Source: Rubrobacter indicoceani (GTDB lineage: Bacteria; Actinomycetota; Rubrobacteria; Rubrobacterales; Rubrobacteraceae). From it: a stretch of DNA of 64,000 bases. Below the pieces are notes generated by a model. It was not told where the DNA came from, made no database searches, and saw only the letters and a program-made list of their open reading frames with translations. Location: NCBI RefSeq assembly GCF_003568865.1, contig NZ_CP031115.1, positions 1,426,001 to 1,490,000 of the forward strand, read 5' to 3'. Positions 43,072-52,423 of this stretch are shown here, piece after piece. The translations under genes and the position numbers were made by a program. Positions within the stretch are counted from its first letter, which is position 1; each line of letters starts with the position of its first letter.

Positions 43072-43887
43072 TCACCGGCTCGGCAGGTTACCCCCGCTGT
43101 CGTAGAGATACCCGGTCCCGGAATTTCCACCCGAACCGGAGCCGCCGTTCGCGGAGCCACCGGCTCCTGAACCACCTGCGGAACCACCGTCTGCGGAACC
43201 ACCGTCTGCGGAACCACCGTCTGCGGAACCACCGTCTGCGGAACCACCCGACTTGCCTCCACCGGCGGACCCCGGTCTGCTCTGCCCAACGGACGATTCA
43301 TCGTTGCCGTACTGGTTTGCGGTAGCGTTGTTCCCGTCTGGAGCAGAGGTTGTATCCTGGCGAGGGCCATCGTTGCCGTTGCCGCCACGGTTCTCTGACT
43401 CTGTAGCTCCACGAGAATCACCGTTTGCGGAACCACCGTTTGCGGAACCACCGTTTGCGGGGTCAGCGTCTGCCGGGTCGCCACCGGAGGTGCCGGGAGT
43501 ATCCTGAGCCGTGCCGTCGTCCGCCGAAGCGGGCGTGAAGAGCGAACGGAACGGATCTTTCGATTCGTAGGCGGCGAAGGATTCGGCGTTCGGGCTCTCG
43601 ATCTCGGAGGGCGGGGGGCTCGCCGCGTCGTTGCCCTCGGACTGCGCGACCTCACCGCCGCCATCGCTGGAGGCGACCTCGCCGCTGTTTGCGCTCTCAT
43701 CCGTTCCACCGACAAACGTTCCGGCGACAACCCACGAAAAGACGAGCAGCGCGATTACGGCCAGCACGGGCGGGATAACCTTGTTCTCCTGGATCAAGGT
43801 CCGCCAGACCACCGCGAAGGTCGCGCCCGGCGAAGTCCGACCACCCGCCGAACCCCTGCGTCTGGCACCGCGTAATCTACTGAGCAA
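43072..43887 (-). CDS. PilP-like membrane-anchored protein with KDPF motif
   Basis: A 271-residue protein: basic N-terminus, one transmembrane helix (VIPPVLAVIALLVFSWVVAGTFV), an acidic stretch, then ESKDPFRSLFTP. The KDPF motif is that of PilP/GspC-type pilus and secretion proteins. The rest is Gly/Ser/Ala/Asp-rich and contains two minisatellites (GGSAD and GGSAN repeats). It overlaps pilO by 11 bp and completes pilM-N-O-(P). A structured PilP beta domain is not visible, so it may be an anchor or cell-wall-spanning linker. Confidence 0.75.
   Translation of the reverse strand: MLSRLRGARRRGSAGGRTSPGATFAVVWRTLIQENKVIPPVLAVIALLVFSWVVAGTFVGGTDESANSGEVASSDGGGEVAQSEGNDAASPPPSEIESPNAESFAAYESKDPFRSLFTPASADDGTAQDTPGTSGGDPADADPANGGSANGGSANGDSRGATESENRGGNGNDGPRQDTTSAPDGNNATANQYGNDESSVGQSRPGSAGGGKSGGSADGGSADGGSADGGSADGGSAGGSGAGGSANGGSGSGGNSGTGYLYDSGGNLPSR
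43186..43245 (-). repeat. 15-bp minisatellite in the PilP-like gene
   Basis: Four perfect copies of ACCGTCTGCGGAACC (as read on +), encoding Gly-Gly-Ser-Ala-Asp. A diverged sister tract, CCGTTTGCGGAACCA x2.7, lies at 43421-43460 in the same gene and encodes Gly-Gly-Ser-Ala-Asn. Confidence 0.96.
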
Positions 43888-44572
43888 CGGTCGTCTCCTC
43901 CGTTACGGTCGTGGTCTCCGTCGCGCCGGTCGTGGCCTCGGGCGAGATCGGGGCAGCACCCCCGCCGTCACCCTCGGGCTGGAAGTAGATCTCGGCCTCT
44001 ATCTCCACGTTCAGTATCGGCTCCACCCCGGTCGCGAGGTCCTCCTCCCCCGCATCAACGATTATCGGCTCGTAAGCGACGCTGTTTATCGTTACGAGCC
44101 TTACGAGATCGTTGCAGCGGAGCAGAAAGTCCCTTAGTCCTTCATAGGTTCCTTCAAAGGTCATTGTAATCGGTACAACGGAGTAAGGCCCGCCCTGGGG
44201 CGGCGCCCCCGGCGTACCGGGCTCTATCCGAACCTGCGTTACCCCGGCGGCGCCCGCAATCTGCTGCAACTGCACCACGAAGGTCGGTATCTCCGGCTCG
44301 CTCGGCACCCGCTTGTTCAACTCCAGTATGCGCTGCCCGAGCTCGCCGGAGTTGTCCCTGACCCGCTCGAGGTCCTGCACCTGAGCCTGAAGCTGCGCCA
44401 CCTGAGCCTCTTTGGCGTCCCGCTCCTCCGCCCGGTCAGAGAGTCGACCGAGCAGCGGCCCCACGACCAGCAGATAACCGAGAAGAATCAAAAGCAACAG
44501 AATACCCAGGCCGATCAGAACAAGGCTCCTGCCGCTCAACGCGCTTAAGCTGACCCTTCGATTGAGGTTCAC
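43877..44572 (-). CDS. pilO: Type IV pilus inner-membrane component PilO
   Basis: A 231-residue bitopic protein: one membrane helix (SLVLIGLGILLLLILLGYLLVVGPLL), a coiled coil (residues ~45-90) and a ferredoxin-like domain (PTFVVQLQQIAGAAGVTQVRIEPG, VVPITMTFEGTYEGLRDFLLRCNDLVRLVTI). It partners PilN in aligning the pilus motor. GTG start shares a base with the pilN stop (TAGTG). Confidence 0.9.
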   Translation of the reverse strand: MNLNRRVSLSALSGRSLVLIGLGILLLLILLGYLLVVGPLLGRLSDRAEERDAKEAQVAQLQAQVQDLERVRDNSGELGQRILELNKRVPSEPEIPTFVVQLQQIAGAAGVTQVRIEPGTPGAPPQGGPYSVVPITMTFEGTYEGLRDFLLRCNDLVRLVTINSVAYEPIIVDAGEEDLATGVEPILNVEIEAEIYFQPEGDGGGAAPISPEATTGATETTTVTEETTVAQ

Positions 44573-45288
44573 TACGGCTCCAGCCCGACGGTGTCGGCTC
44601 CGACGGCGTTTTCCTCATCCTGATACTGAGCTTCAGCAGCGGAGTTGTCGTTTGATTCAACCTGCAGTTCAGAGTCCCGGTCACCGACGATGGTAACCAT
44701 CTCGGAGCTTACTTCGAAGCTGATCGCCTGCTCCTGGAAGGTGGTGCGGTCGAGTTCGGCCTGTTCGAGCCCGGAGTTTGCAAGAAAGCTGAGGGTGTCC
44801 ATCTGCAAGATAAAGTCGGCCACGTTTGTGTAGTCTGCCTCCGCGAAGCCCACAAACGTAACTGCTCCCGGCGGCTGGAGCTGCTGACCGACGCTTGCGT
44901 CTATATCTACGGGCGCCGCCTCGGCGGTCAGGCTCTGAAGCGAAGTGGTGTTCGGCACAACGAAACGCAACTGCCGCAGAAACTCGTCCCACCAGAACCT
45001 TGTGCGAACGATCCCGTCCGCAACCGGCTGCTTGCTCGCTATCTCACTTTCAAGCTGAGCATAAGGCTGAAGCTCTTGTACACGTTCGGTCTGGGCTGCG
45101 ATCTCCGAGTCGAGGTCTGCGATGGTGTTGTCTATTGAGTTGAGTCGAAAAAGGAAGAAGAGGCTCGACGCGGCGATCACGAAGATTATCGCCGCTCCGA
45201 CGATGGCGAAGGCGCCGAGCAGTTCCTGTGGTACACCGGCGAGTCCCTGACGGCGGTCCTCTCTAGGGAGTAGGTTTACCCGCCTCAT
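44572..45288 (-). CDS. pilN: Type IV pilus assembly protein PilN
   Basis: A 238-residue bitopic protein starting MRRVNLLPREDRR, the conserved PilN peptide (xxINLLP) that binds PilM, then a membrane helix (FAIVGAAIIFVIAASSLFFLFRL), a coiled coil and a ferredoxin-like domain. It overlaps pilM by 4 bp. Confidence 0.92.
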   Translation of the reverse strand: MRRVNLLPREDRRQGLAGVPQELLGAFAIVGAAIIFVIAASSLFFLFRLNSIDNTIADLDSEIAAQTERVQELQPYAQLESEIASKQPVADGIVRTRFWWDEFLRQLRFVVPNTTSLQSLTAEAAPVDIDASVGQQLQPPGAVTFVGFAEADYTNVADFILQMDTLSFLANSGLEQAELDRTTFQEQAISFEVSSEMVTIVGDRDSELQVESNDNSAAEAQYQDEENAVGADTVGLEP

Positions 45289-46568
45289 TCTTCCATCGCC
45301 AGCCCGAGCGCAACGGCGAGCACCGGCTCCATCTGCGCAAGCTGTTCGTCCGAGACGTTTGAGGTGTTCGCAACGAGCCTCCCGGTCGGTTTTGCAAGAC
45401 CAGCCGGAACCCCGAGGTAATCCTCCAGATAACCGCCGAGCCCGGCGACGAGCGCGCCCTCACCGGAGACAAGGATCCTCGACACCTCTCTGGCGGAGGG
45501 CCGGGAGTTGTGGAACTCGACCGAACGCTGCACCTCGGCCGCCAGCCGCGAGGCCGCGTCCTCCAGCCCGCGCCGGATATCGTACACGAGCGCGGGGTCC
45601 AGCCCCCCGCCGGACCCTCCACCCTCGGGCTCCGGCGCTGTCCCCTCACGCGGTTCTCCGGCCTCCTTCTCCGCGTCATCCTGTTCCCCGCCGGTCGCCT
45701 CGCCCCCTTCGGTTGCCTCCTCGAATTTCGGGATGTAAAGGGGTTCCGTTATCTCGTAAGTCGTACTCCCGGGTTCATCGTCGCCGGGGTCTTCGGATAA
45801 ACCTGATTCTGAGGTAAACGGTGAGATATTCGCTTCGGGTTCAAGGGCCAGACGCTCTGCTTCGTCCTGCGAAAGGTCCGCGCTCCGGGTTACGGAAGCG
45901 ACGAAGTTCCTGAGTCCGAGGTTCAGGAACTGGGAGTGGGTCGGGGTTCGCCCCTGAACAACGACGAGGTTCGAGAACTCGGTACCGACATCGAGCAGAA
46001 GGGTGGTGTCTTCGTCGTCGAAAAGGTCTTCGGGGAGGGCGGACCTTGTAAGCGAGAGAGCTTTTACGTCGATGCCCACCGGCTTGAGGCCCCCCTCACG
46101 AACGGCCCCGGTGTAGCTTGAGATCATCTCCCGGTGTGCGGCGACGAGTATGACGTGGTCATCGTCGGGGTTCTCCGTCGAAGGCCCGAGCACGACGTGG
46201 TCAAGGATAACGTCCTCCATCGGCATGGGAATGTGTTCCTCGGCCTGGAAGCCGAGCGCGCTTTCAAGGTCCTCGGGGCTCAGACGCGGGAAGTCTACGA
46301 AGCGGACGATCACGTTGTTTCCAGCGACCCCCAGCACGACCGAGCGACCCCGGAACTCGTGCAGCTCCCAGAACTTGCGGATCTCCCGCGAAAGCAGCTC
46401 CGAGTCGGCGACCTCTCCATCCACTATCACGCCCTCGGGCAAGCGGTGGTAACCGACGTGCTGAAGCGTGTATCCGTCCTCGCCCCGCACAAGCTGGACG
46501 GCCTTTATCGCCTCCCGGTCGATATCCATTCCGATGGTCGGCCTCTTGACAAACCCGGGCAGCTTCAA
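45285..46568 (-). CDS. pilM: Type IV pilus assembly protein PilM
   Basis: Actin-like cytoplasmic ATPase (427 aa) that recruits PilN's N-terminal peptide. IGMDIDREAIKAVQLVRG and LLLDVGTEFSNLVVVQGRT are the phosphate loops, and ILVSGEGALVAGLGGYLEDYLGV is the adenosine motif. A ~70-residue acidic, Glu/Gly-rich insertion (residues ~255-325) splits the second half. No pilin, PilB, PilC, PilT or secretin gene is in the window, so the rest of the pilus system is elsewhere. Confidence 0.92.
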   Translation of the reverse strand: MKLPGFVKRPTIGMDIDREAIKAVQLVRGEDGYTLQHVGYHRLPEGVIVDGEVADSELLSREIRKFWELHEFRGRSVVLGVAGNNVIVRFVDFPRLSPEDLESALGFQAEEHIPMPMEDVILDHVVLGPSTENPDDDHVILVAAHREMISSYTGAVREGGLKPVGIDVKALSLTRSALPEDLFDDEDTTLLLDVGTEFSNLVVVQGRTPTHSQFLNLGLRNFVASVTRSADLSQDEAERLALEPEANISPFTSESGLSEDPGDDEPGSTTYEITEPLYIPKFEEATEGGEATGGEQDDAEKEAGEPREGTAPEPEGGGSGGGLDPALVYDIRRGLEDAASRLAAEVQRSVEFHNSRPSAREVSRILVSGEGALVAGLGGYLEDYLGVPAGLAKPTGRLVANTSNVSDEQLAQMEPVLAVALGLAMEE

Positions 46569-46599
46569 CGCGCCCCGCAGAGATCATCGCCGAAGAGAA

Positions 46600-47202
46600 T
46601 CATCTCGCGTCGGCCCGCTTCACGCAGGAGTTGGATTCGACTACCGCTCCGTCCTCGACGCTCGCCTTGCGCTCGATGCTGGCGTTGTTCCCGAGAACGA
46701 CCTTCGCCCCGACAACCGCCCCGGCCCCGACGACCGCCCCGGCGGAGACCCAGACCCCCGCCCCGACCTGAGCGTCCCGGTCTATCACCGCCCCGGGGCC
46801 GATAAAGCTGTGGCTCCCTATAGAAGCATCCGGATGAACCACCGCCCCGGCCGCGAGTATGCTCCCGTCGCCTACCTCAGCAGCCTCCGAGATATAGGCA
46901 ATAGGATGCGCCGCCTTGAAAAACTCCCCGCCGAGGGCCCGGATGGAGTTCGCGATCTTCAGTCGCGCCGTTCCGTCCGTTATCGCCACCACCACAAAGG
47001 CACTCTCGATGGAGAGCATGCTTTTAAGCATCGCCACGTCCCCGACAACCGGGACACCCCGGACCTTCGGCGGGAGCGTCGCGCAGGCATCGTCGTAGAA
47101 GCCGATCACCTGGTTTTCGAGGCCGCTTGCGATAAGAACATCCAGCGCAAGACGACCGTAACCGCCCGCTCCAACGATAACGACCCTCATCTCTTCTTCC
47201 AT
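46600..47202 (-). CDS. NeuD-type sugar O/N-acetyltransferase (PglD-like)
   Basis: An N-terminal Rossmann domain (MRVVIVGAGGYGRLALDVLIASG) is followed by a left-handed beta-helix of hexapeptide repeats (VGDGSILAAGAVVHPDASIGSHSFIGPGAVIDRDAQVGAGVWVSAGAVVGAG). This is the PglD/NeuD architecture that acetylates nucleotide sugars. The catalytic HxxxG-type His is not obvious in the helix start (AHPIAYIS). ATG 47202 is chosen; ATG 47190 and GTG 47271 also fit the frame. Close to pilM, so surface-glycan or pilin-glycan modification is possible but unproven. Confidence 0.8.
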   Translation of the reverse strand: MEEEMRVVIVGAGGYGRLALDVLIASGLENQVIGFYDDACATLPPKVRGVPVVGDVAMLKSMLSIESAFVVVAITDGTARLKIANSIRALGGEFFKAAHPIAYISEAAEVGDGSILAAGAVVHPDASIGSHSFIGPGAVIDRDAQVGAGVWVSAGAVVGAGAVVGAKVVLGNNASIERKASVEDGAVVESNSCVKRADAR

Positions 47203-47430
47203 GCCGACCCGCTGCTCTTCGACCTCCGGCTGCGGGTCGAACGTATCAACTCTGGGGCTGTTGATCTCCACCCTCCCCCGTGTCTTCGAGCCTGAACTCT
47301 GCGGCAGTCTATCACCGCTTCCGGCTTTTTGCGTAGTTGCCTACACCTGCGGAAACCCCGTCAGAGCCCCGCTTATCAACCGTCCATCTCGAACGACGTC
47401 CGGCTTTTCGGGAGCTCTCCCGTAGGTGAC

Positions 47431-48354
47431 CTACCGCAGTAAGATGCCTGAAATATCGTTGCCCCGCAAGAACTCCGCAGCAGACATCCTGCGAGCGCCC
47501 GGCGCCTGCAACTCAAGCACCTCCACCCGTCCGGCCCCGCACCAGACAAGGATACGACCCTCCTCCACCGTGGTCCGTCCGGCCTCCCCGCCTCCGGAAC
47601 CGGCATCGAGCGGCCTGACCCGCCACAGCTTCAACGTTTCGTCCCGACCCGCAACTCCGGTCCTCGCCCCGATGCGCGGTGAGAGCGCGCGCACCACGTC
47701 GCTCACCTCCCGCGCCGTCGCATTCCAGTCTATACGCTGATCCTCACCCGAAACCTTAGATGCATACGTTGCCTCGAAACTGTCCTGTTCTCTGAGGGTT
47801 ATGCTTCCGGCCTCCAGCTCCGACAGAACCTCCACCATAGCTTCACCCCCGAGAGCGGCAAGTCGTTCGGTAAGTTCTCCGCCGGTTGTTTCCGGGTGGA
47901 TATCCGTGCGGACCACGCGGGCGACGGGCCCGGTATCGAGTCCTTCATCCATCTTCATGATGGAGATGCCGGTCTCCGTCTCCCCGGTTATGATGGCGCG
48001 TTCCACGGGGGCGGCCCCCCGGTATTTCGGCAGTACGGAGGCGTGGACGTTGTAGGCCCCGAGCCGGGCGGCCTCGAGGGTCGGCCTGCGAAGGATTTGA
48101 CCGTAGGCGGCTACGACGAGCACGTCGTTCTCCCGGATGCGTCCGTTCGCCTCGGAGATTCTCTCCGGCTGAAGCAGGGGCAGGTCGTGTTCGCGGGCGA
48201 AGTCGGCGACCGGGGTGGGGACGAGCTTCCGGCCCCGGCCTCTTCTGCGGTCGGGCTGGGAGACCACAAGCCCGATTTCGTGTTCGGAGGCGTTCATGGC
48301 GCGGAGGATTTCGGCGGCGAAGTCCGGCGTCCCGGCAAAGGCAACCCTCAGCAC
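47431..48354 (-). CDS. fmt: Methionyl-tRNA formyltransferase
   Basis: Formylates initiator tRNA (307 aa). VAFAGTPDFAAEILRAM, the catalytic NVHASVLPKYRGAAPVERAIITGE, and the C-terminal OB-like domain are present. It follows def (peptide deformylase) by 10 bp, the usual pair. Just past its stop are two small palindromes (GTAGGTGACCTAC and CGGGAGCTCTCCCG, 47405-47433) that may end transcription. The remaining gap to 47203 shows no gene. Confidence 0.96.
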   Translation of the reverse strand: MLRVAFAGTPDFAAEILRAMNASEHEIGLVVSQPDRRRGRGRKLVPTPVADFAREHDLPLLQPERISEANGRIRENDVLVVAAYGQILRRPTLEAARLGAYNVHASVLPKYRGAAPVERAIITGETETGISIMKMDEGLDTGPVARVVRTDIHPETTGGELTERLAALGGEAMVEVLSELEAGSITLREQDSFEATYASKVSGEDQRIDWNATAREVSDVVRALSPRIGARTGVAGRDETLKLWRVRPLDAGSGGGEAGRTTVEEGRILVWCGAGRVEVLELQAPGARRMSAAEFLRGNDISGILLR

Positions 48355-48364
48355 GACGGGGAGT

Positions 48365-48856
48365 TCAGGAGCGGTTCAGGAGGCGCTCGCGCATCTCGCG
48401 CATCGCGGTGCGCCGCGACTCCCGGTCGGTCCGGTCAAGGATAAGAACACCGTCGAGGTGGTCTATCTCGTGCTGGAAGATCCTCGCCAGAAGACCTTCG
48501 GCTTCGATCTCGAACACCTCACCGTCGAGGTCCTGCGCCCGGACGGTTACCTTCGTCGAACGGTCAACGTCAACCTGCACGCCGGGGATCGAGAGACAAC
48601 CTTCGGGGGAAGTCTCTTCTCCGGAGGCCGAGGAGATCTCGGGGTTCACAAGGACGAGCCGCTCCTCTTCGTACTCGGCGACAAGGATGCGCTGCAGCCG
48701 ACCGACCTGGTTGCCGGCGAGGCCGATGCCCTCGTGTTCCTCCATCGTCTCGAACATCTCCTCGGCGAGCTTCTCGAGCGATTCGTCGAAAGTACGAACC
48801 TCCGAAGCCCGCGACTTGAGTACCGGGTCTCCAAAACGCCTGATCTCGAGTGCCAT
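48365..48856 (-). CDS. def: Peptide deformylase
   Basis: Removes the N-formyl group (163 aa). The three motifs are present: EGIGLAGNQVG (usually GLAAxQ; Ala to Gly), EGCLSIPG with the metal Cys, and QHEIDHLDG with the metal His residues and catalytic Glu. Two bases after priA, coupled with fmt. Confidence 0.96.
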   Translation of the reverse strand: MALEIRRFGDPVLKSRASEVRTFDESLEKLAEEMFETMEEHEGIGLAGNQVGRLQRILVAEYEEERLVLVNPEISSASGEETSPEGCLSIPGVQVDVDRSTKVTVRAQDLDGEVFEIEAEGLLARIFQHEIDHLDGVLILDRTDRESRRTAMREMRERLLNRS

Positions 48857-48859
48857 TCG

Positions 48860-51049
48860 TTACATCTCCTCCGGGTCTATCTCGACCGTTATCCTGACCC
48901 TCCACGATGACCGCGCCGCCTGCCTCGCGATATCGGCTGCAAGAGGGGCGACGGTTTCCCTGCTCCGGGAACTCAGGAGTACAAGCCAGTCGTCTTTGTT
49001 TCTGGGATCGGCTACGGGACCGGAGGATCTCACACCACCTCTGTCCGCCCTAGCCGAGATGGATTCTACCGCACGGTGAACCTCCGTTGCGGGCCCGCGA
49101 ACCGAGAGCCGGGCGAGATGTCCGAACGGAGGGTAGCCGAGCGACCGCAGCCGGGGAAGCTCTCCGCTGGCGAAGGCCCGGTAGTCACCCCGGACGGCGG
49201 CCCGAAGCGTGGCGTCCTCCGGGTTGCGCGTCTGTACGACAAGGCTTCCGGCGCACTCCGCGGCCCGGTACAGAACACGGAACGCCCGTTCGGCCGTAGC
49301 CGTCCGGTCTCCGAACAGCATGTCGTCCGCATCCGGCACCGCTACCACATCGCGGCAGACCTCCAGCAGGCGCGAGGGCGTTCCGACGACTACCGAAGCG
49401 TCTGCGTCAACGCTCTCCCGGGCCGTCAGGCGTCCGACCGTGACCCCGAGCTTCTCCCGGAGCCGAAAGGCGACGCCCTCCACCGTCGCGCCGGAGGTGG
49501 TCGTCCGGCGTGAACCGCAGCGCGCACAACCCGCATCTTCAAGAGCACCCCCACCGCAGCCGGCGCAGGCCGCCGGTCCGTCCGCTCCGCCATCACCGGA
49601 GGTCGAAAGCGGTTCGTTGCAGTTCGAGCAGGAGCGGGTTCGACCGCAACCCCGACAGACAACGTAGGACGAAGAGCTCGTTCGAGCGACCACCACGCCA
49701 ACCGTCCCGTCGGATTCCAGCGTCCGGCGACAGGCGTCGAGCAGCGCGCGGCTGAACGAAGAGCCGGTCCCGCGCATATCTACGAGGCGGATCCCGGGCC
49801 ATAAACCGTGGTGTTCGGCGGGGAGTTCCGTAACCCGCCCGGCCCCGACCGCCGCGTAGAGCCGGAGAGACGGACAGGGTGAGAGGAAGAGAACGCCTGA
49901 GCCCTCGATCCTCGCCCGCAGCGCGGATATATCCCGGACGTGCATCGGCACCCCCTCGTGTCCCGGCCTCGCCCGGTGAGCCGGGTTCGGCTCGTCGAGG
50001 ATGATAACGGAGAAAGGTTTCGAAAGCGGCGTCAGAGTGGCGGCCCGGGTCCCGACCAGCACGTCCAGCCCGCCTTCCGCAGCTTCTCGCCAGACCTCAC
50101 CCCGACCATCCCCGATACCGGCGTGATAGACCCCGATGCGCGTCCCGTCGGGCAGCTCGTTCCGGAGCCGACCGGCGATCTCCTCGACCCTCGCCACTTC
50201 CGGCGCAAGCACGAGCGCACCAGCCCCGGAGCCCACGACCCTTGCGACCGCCGCAACGGCCTCGTCGCACAGGCGAGCCGTCGGAACCCGCCGAAGAAAG
50301 ACCCCGCCCGGAAACTCTACCGGCCCCGTTGCGGCGTCGCACCGCTCCCCCCCGCCCGCTACAAAGATCGACTCCGAGCATCGCTGTTCTTCGAGGCTCA
50401 CCAGACCACGCCCGACAAGGGCTCGGAGCGTCTGACGCTTGAAGCCGCAGGAGATCAGCTCCCGAACCGGGGTCTCTCCCCGCTCTGCGAGCCGCTCCAG
50501 CAACCGCCGCTGAGCCGGAGCGCGCCCGAGCTTCTTTACGACAAGATCCGCCGGGATCCCCCCGGCGGCCCGGGCTACCTCTTCGGTCTTCGCCCCGGGG
50601 AGCGCGGGGGCCAGTACAAGCTCCCCCCGCGCTTCGAGCGTCTTCAGCCGCTCCGATCCGAGAGCCCTCTTCAGGCTTCGGCGATGGACGATCGCCCCCG
50701 GCGAGTATCCCGCAACCCCTCCGGCGACGGTGTACCGGTTGGTCGAGATGCCGGGCGGCAGGGCGCACGAAAGCACCGAGGCGACGGAGGCTCCGGCCCC
50801 CCGCGCCACCGCCTCGCAGAGCGCGACGACCCCGGAGTTCAGGGAGAAGTCCGCAACGGCCCGGACAGGTTCGGTGGCCCGGTCATCGCCGTTCTCCTCA
50901 ACGGCCATCACAACCCCGAGCCGTCCCCGCCCGGAGAGCGGGGCAACCACGACGGAACCAACCTCTACCCCTGCGGCGAGGCGCTCCGGCAGGGTGTAGC
51001 TCAGCGCGGGCAGCGCATGCGTTCTGAGAAGAAGCTGTACCCGGACCAC
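48860..51049 (-). CDS. priA: PriA primosomal protein, ATPase motifs lost
   Basis: Replication-restart protein family (729 aa). The N-terminal 3'-DNA-binding domain (VAPLSGRGRLGVVMA), paired zinc sites (CRGCGRTRSCSNC, CAGCGG, CARCGSRR) and the PriA C-terminal tail (GYPPFGHLARLSVRG) are clear. The helicase core is degenerate: no GxTGSGKT P-loop at the expected place (GVFLRRVPTARLCDE), and DEEH is replaced by DEPN. Loss of helicase motifs is known from actinobacterial PriA. It keeps the standard place between metK and def. Confidence 0.9.
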   Translation of the reverse strand: MVRVQLLLRTHALPALSYTLPERLAAGVEVGSVVVAPLSGRGRLGVVMAVEENGDDRATEPVRAVADFSLNSGVVALCEAVARGAGASVASVLSCALPPGISTNRYTVAGGVAGYSPGAIVHRRSLKRALGSERLKTLEARGELVLAPALPGAKTEEVARAAGGIPADLVVKKLGRAPAQRRLLERLAERGETPVRELISCGFKRQTLRALVGRGLVSLEEQRCSESIFVAGGGERCDAATGPVEFPGGVFLRRVPTARLCDEAVAAVARVVGSGAGALVLAPEVARVEEIAGRLRNELPDGTRIGVYHAGIGDGRGEVWREAAEGGLDVLVGTRAATLTPLSKPFSVIILDEPNPAHRARPGHEGVPMHVRDISALRARIEGSGVLFLSPCPSLRLYAAVGAGRVTELPAEHHGLWPGIRLVDMRGTGSSFSRALLDACRRTLESDGTVGVVVARTSSSSYVVCRGCGRTRSCSNCNEPLSTSGDGGADGPAACAGCGGGALEDAGCARCGSRRTTTSGATVEGVAFRLREKLGVTVGRLTARESVDADASVVVGTPSRLLEVCRDVVAVPDADDMLFGDRTATAERAFRVLYRAAECAGSLVVQTRNPEDATLRAAVRGDYRAFASGELPRLRSLGYPPFGHLARLSVRGPATEVHRAVESISARADRGGVRSSGPVADPRNKDDWLVLLSSRSRETVAPLAADIARQAARSSWRVRITVEIDPEEM

Positions 51050-51119
51050 GAGGGCGTTTCTCGCGGCGGGTGCGGCCTCCTCCGGCTCGGTGCTTCTTCT
51101 CGGGATTGTATTCGTGGTG

Positions 51120-52328
51120 CTAGAGCCCGGCGGCGCGGCGCAGGCCGTCGGCGCGGGACGTGTCCTCCCACGTAAAGCCCGGCTCGTTCCGACCGAAGTG
51201 TCCGTAAGCCGAAGTGCGGCTGAAGACCGGCTTCCTGAGATCCAGGTCGCGGATTATCGCTCCCGGACGAAGGTCGAAGTTCTCTTCGACGATCTGGTTT
51301 ATCTGTTTGGGTGAAATCTTCTCGGTGCCAAAGGTCTCTATCATGACGCTCACGGGTGCGGCCACCCCGATGGCGTACGCGACCTGAACCTGACAGCGGC
51401 TCGCAAGCCCCGCCGCCACCACGTTCTTGGCGACCCAGCGCGCCGCGTAGCAGGCCGAACGGTCTACTTTGGTCGCGTCCTTGCCGCTGAACGCCCCGCC
51501 GCCGTGCGGGGCCGCGCCGCCGTAGGTGTCGACGATAATCTTCCGCCCCGTAAGCCCCGCGTCGCCCTGCGGCCCGCCGATCACGAACCGACCCGTCGGG
51601 TTGACCAGAACCTCTATCTCGTCCGGGTCGAAGAGACCCTCGGAGATAACGGGCCGCACGACGTGCTCGATGATGTCGTCGCGGATGTGCTTCTCCGCTC
51701 CGGGGTCGTGCTGCGCGCTCACGAGCACCTTCTCGACCGCAACGGGCCGACCGCCCTCGTAACGCACCGAGACCTGTCCCTTGCCGTCCGGTCTGAGGTA
51801 GTCGAGCGTCCCGTTCTTGCGCACCTCTGCAAGCCTGCGGGTCAGGGTGTGGGCGAGGGTGATGGGGAGCGGCATAAGCTCCTCCGTCTCCTCGCAGGCG
51901 TAACCGAACATCATGCCCTGATCCCCGGCCCCGACCTCGTCTATCTCCTGCTCGGACATCTCGGCCGAGTCGCGCACCTCGTAGGCCCGGTCGACGCCCT
52001 GAGCTATATCCCGCGACTGCTCGTCGAGGGTCACGATCACGCCGCAGGTCTCGGCGTCGAGGCCGTACCGGGCGTTCGTGTAGCCGATCTCGGCAATCTT
52101 CTTCCGCACCAGACCGGGGATGTCTATGTAGGTATCGGTTGTGATCTCCCCGGCGACCAGCACGAGCCCGGTCGTCGTGAGCGTCTCGCAGGCCACCCGG
52201 CTCTTGGGATCATCTTCAAGCGCGGCATCGAGAACGGCGTCCGAGATCTGATCCGCCATCTTGTCCGGATGCCCCTCCGTAACCGACTCTGACGTAAACA
52301 GATACGAACCTTGATTCGCTTCTGACAT
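51120..52328 (-). CDS. metK: S-adenosylmethionine synthetase
   Basis: Makes SAM from methionine and ATP (402 aa). [38 protein letters not shown] and [16 protein letters not shown] are the family signatures. ATG 52328 has a GGGAGG site 8 nt upstream. No SAM-riboswitch-like structure is visible in the 95 bp up to coaBC. priA follows after 70 bp. Confidence 0.98.
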   Translation of the reverse strand: MSEANQGSYLFTSESVTEGHPDKMADQISDAVLDAALEDDPKSRVACETLTTTGLVLVAGEITTDTYIDIPGLVRKKIAEIGYTNARYGLDAETCGVIVTLDEQSRDIAQGVDRAYEVRDSAEMSEQEIDEVGAGDQGMMFGYACEETEELMPLPITLAHTLTRRLAEVRKNGTLDYLRPDGKGQVSVRYEGGRPVAVEKVLVSAQHDPGAEKHIRDDIIEHVVRPVISEGLFDPDEIEVLVNPTGRFVIGGPQGDAGLTGRKIIVDTYGGAAPHGGGAFSGKDATKVDRSACYAARWVAKNVVAAGLASRCQVQVAYAIGVAAPVSVMIETFGTEKISPKQINQIVEENFDLRPGAIIRDLDLRKPVFSRTSAYGHFGRNEPGFTWEDTSRADGLRRAAGL

Positions 52329-52423
52329 ACTCGATGCCTCCCTCTCTTTTCGTAGCTCCTTGTTGCAAGCCTTCTGGTAATTCTTGTTTGAAACGCCGCT
52401 CACGAAGTATCTGCACCGGCGCG

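Noticed and set aside
43186-43460. Regular 15-bp repeats considered as a CRISPR-like array
   Set aside because: No spacers, all units in frame and coding for Gly-Gly-Ser-Ala; it is a coding minisatellite.
41739-43730. A 663-codon - strand frame fusing aroC to an upstream proline/threonine-rich region
   Set aside because: aroC begins at ATG 42911 with a ribosome site. Upstream the frame runs through the repeat-rich PilP-like gene in another phase and is a shadow of it.
47405-47433. Small palindromes after fmt as a strong terminator
   Set aside because: Stems are only 6 bp and followed by AAAAG rather than a U-run; kept only as a remark under fmt.
52329-52423. SAM riboswitch before metK
   Set aside because: Only 95 bp, with no paired helices or conserved SAM-aptamer core visible and a simple Shine-Dalgarno present.
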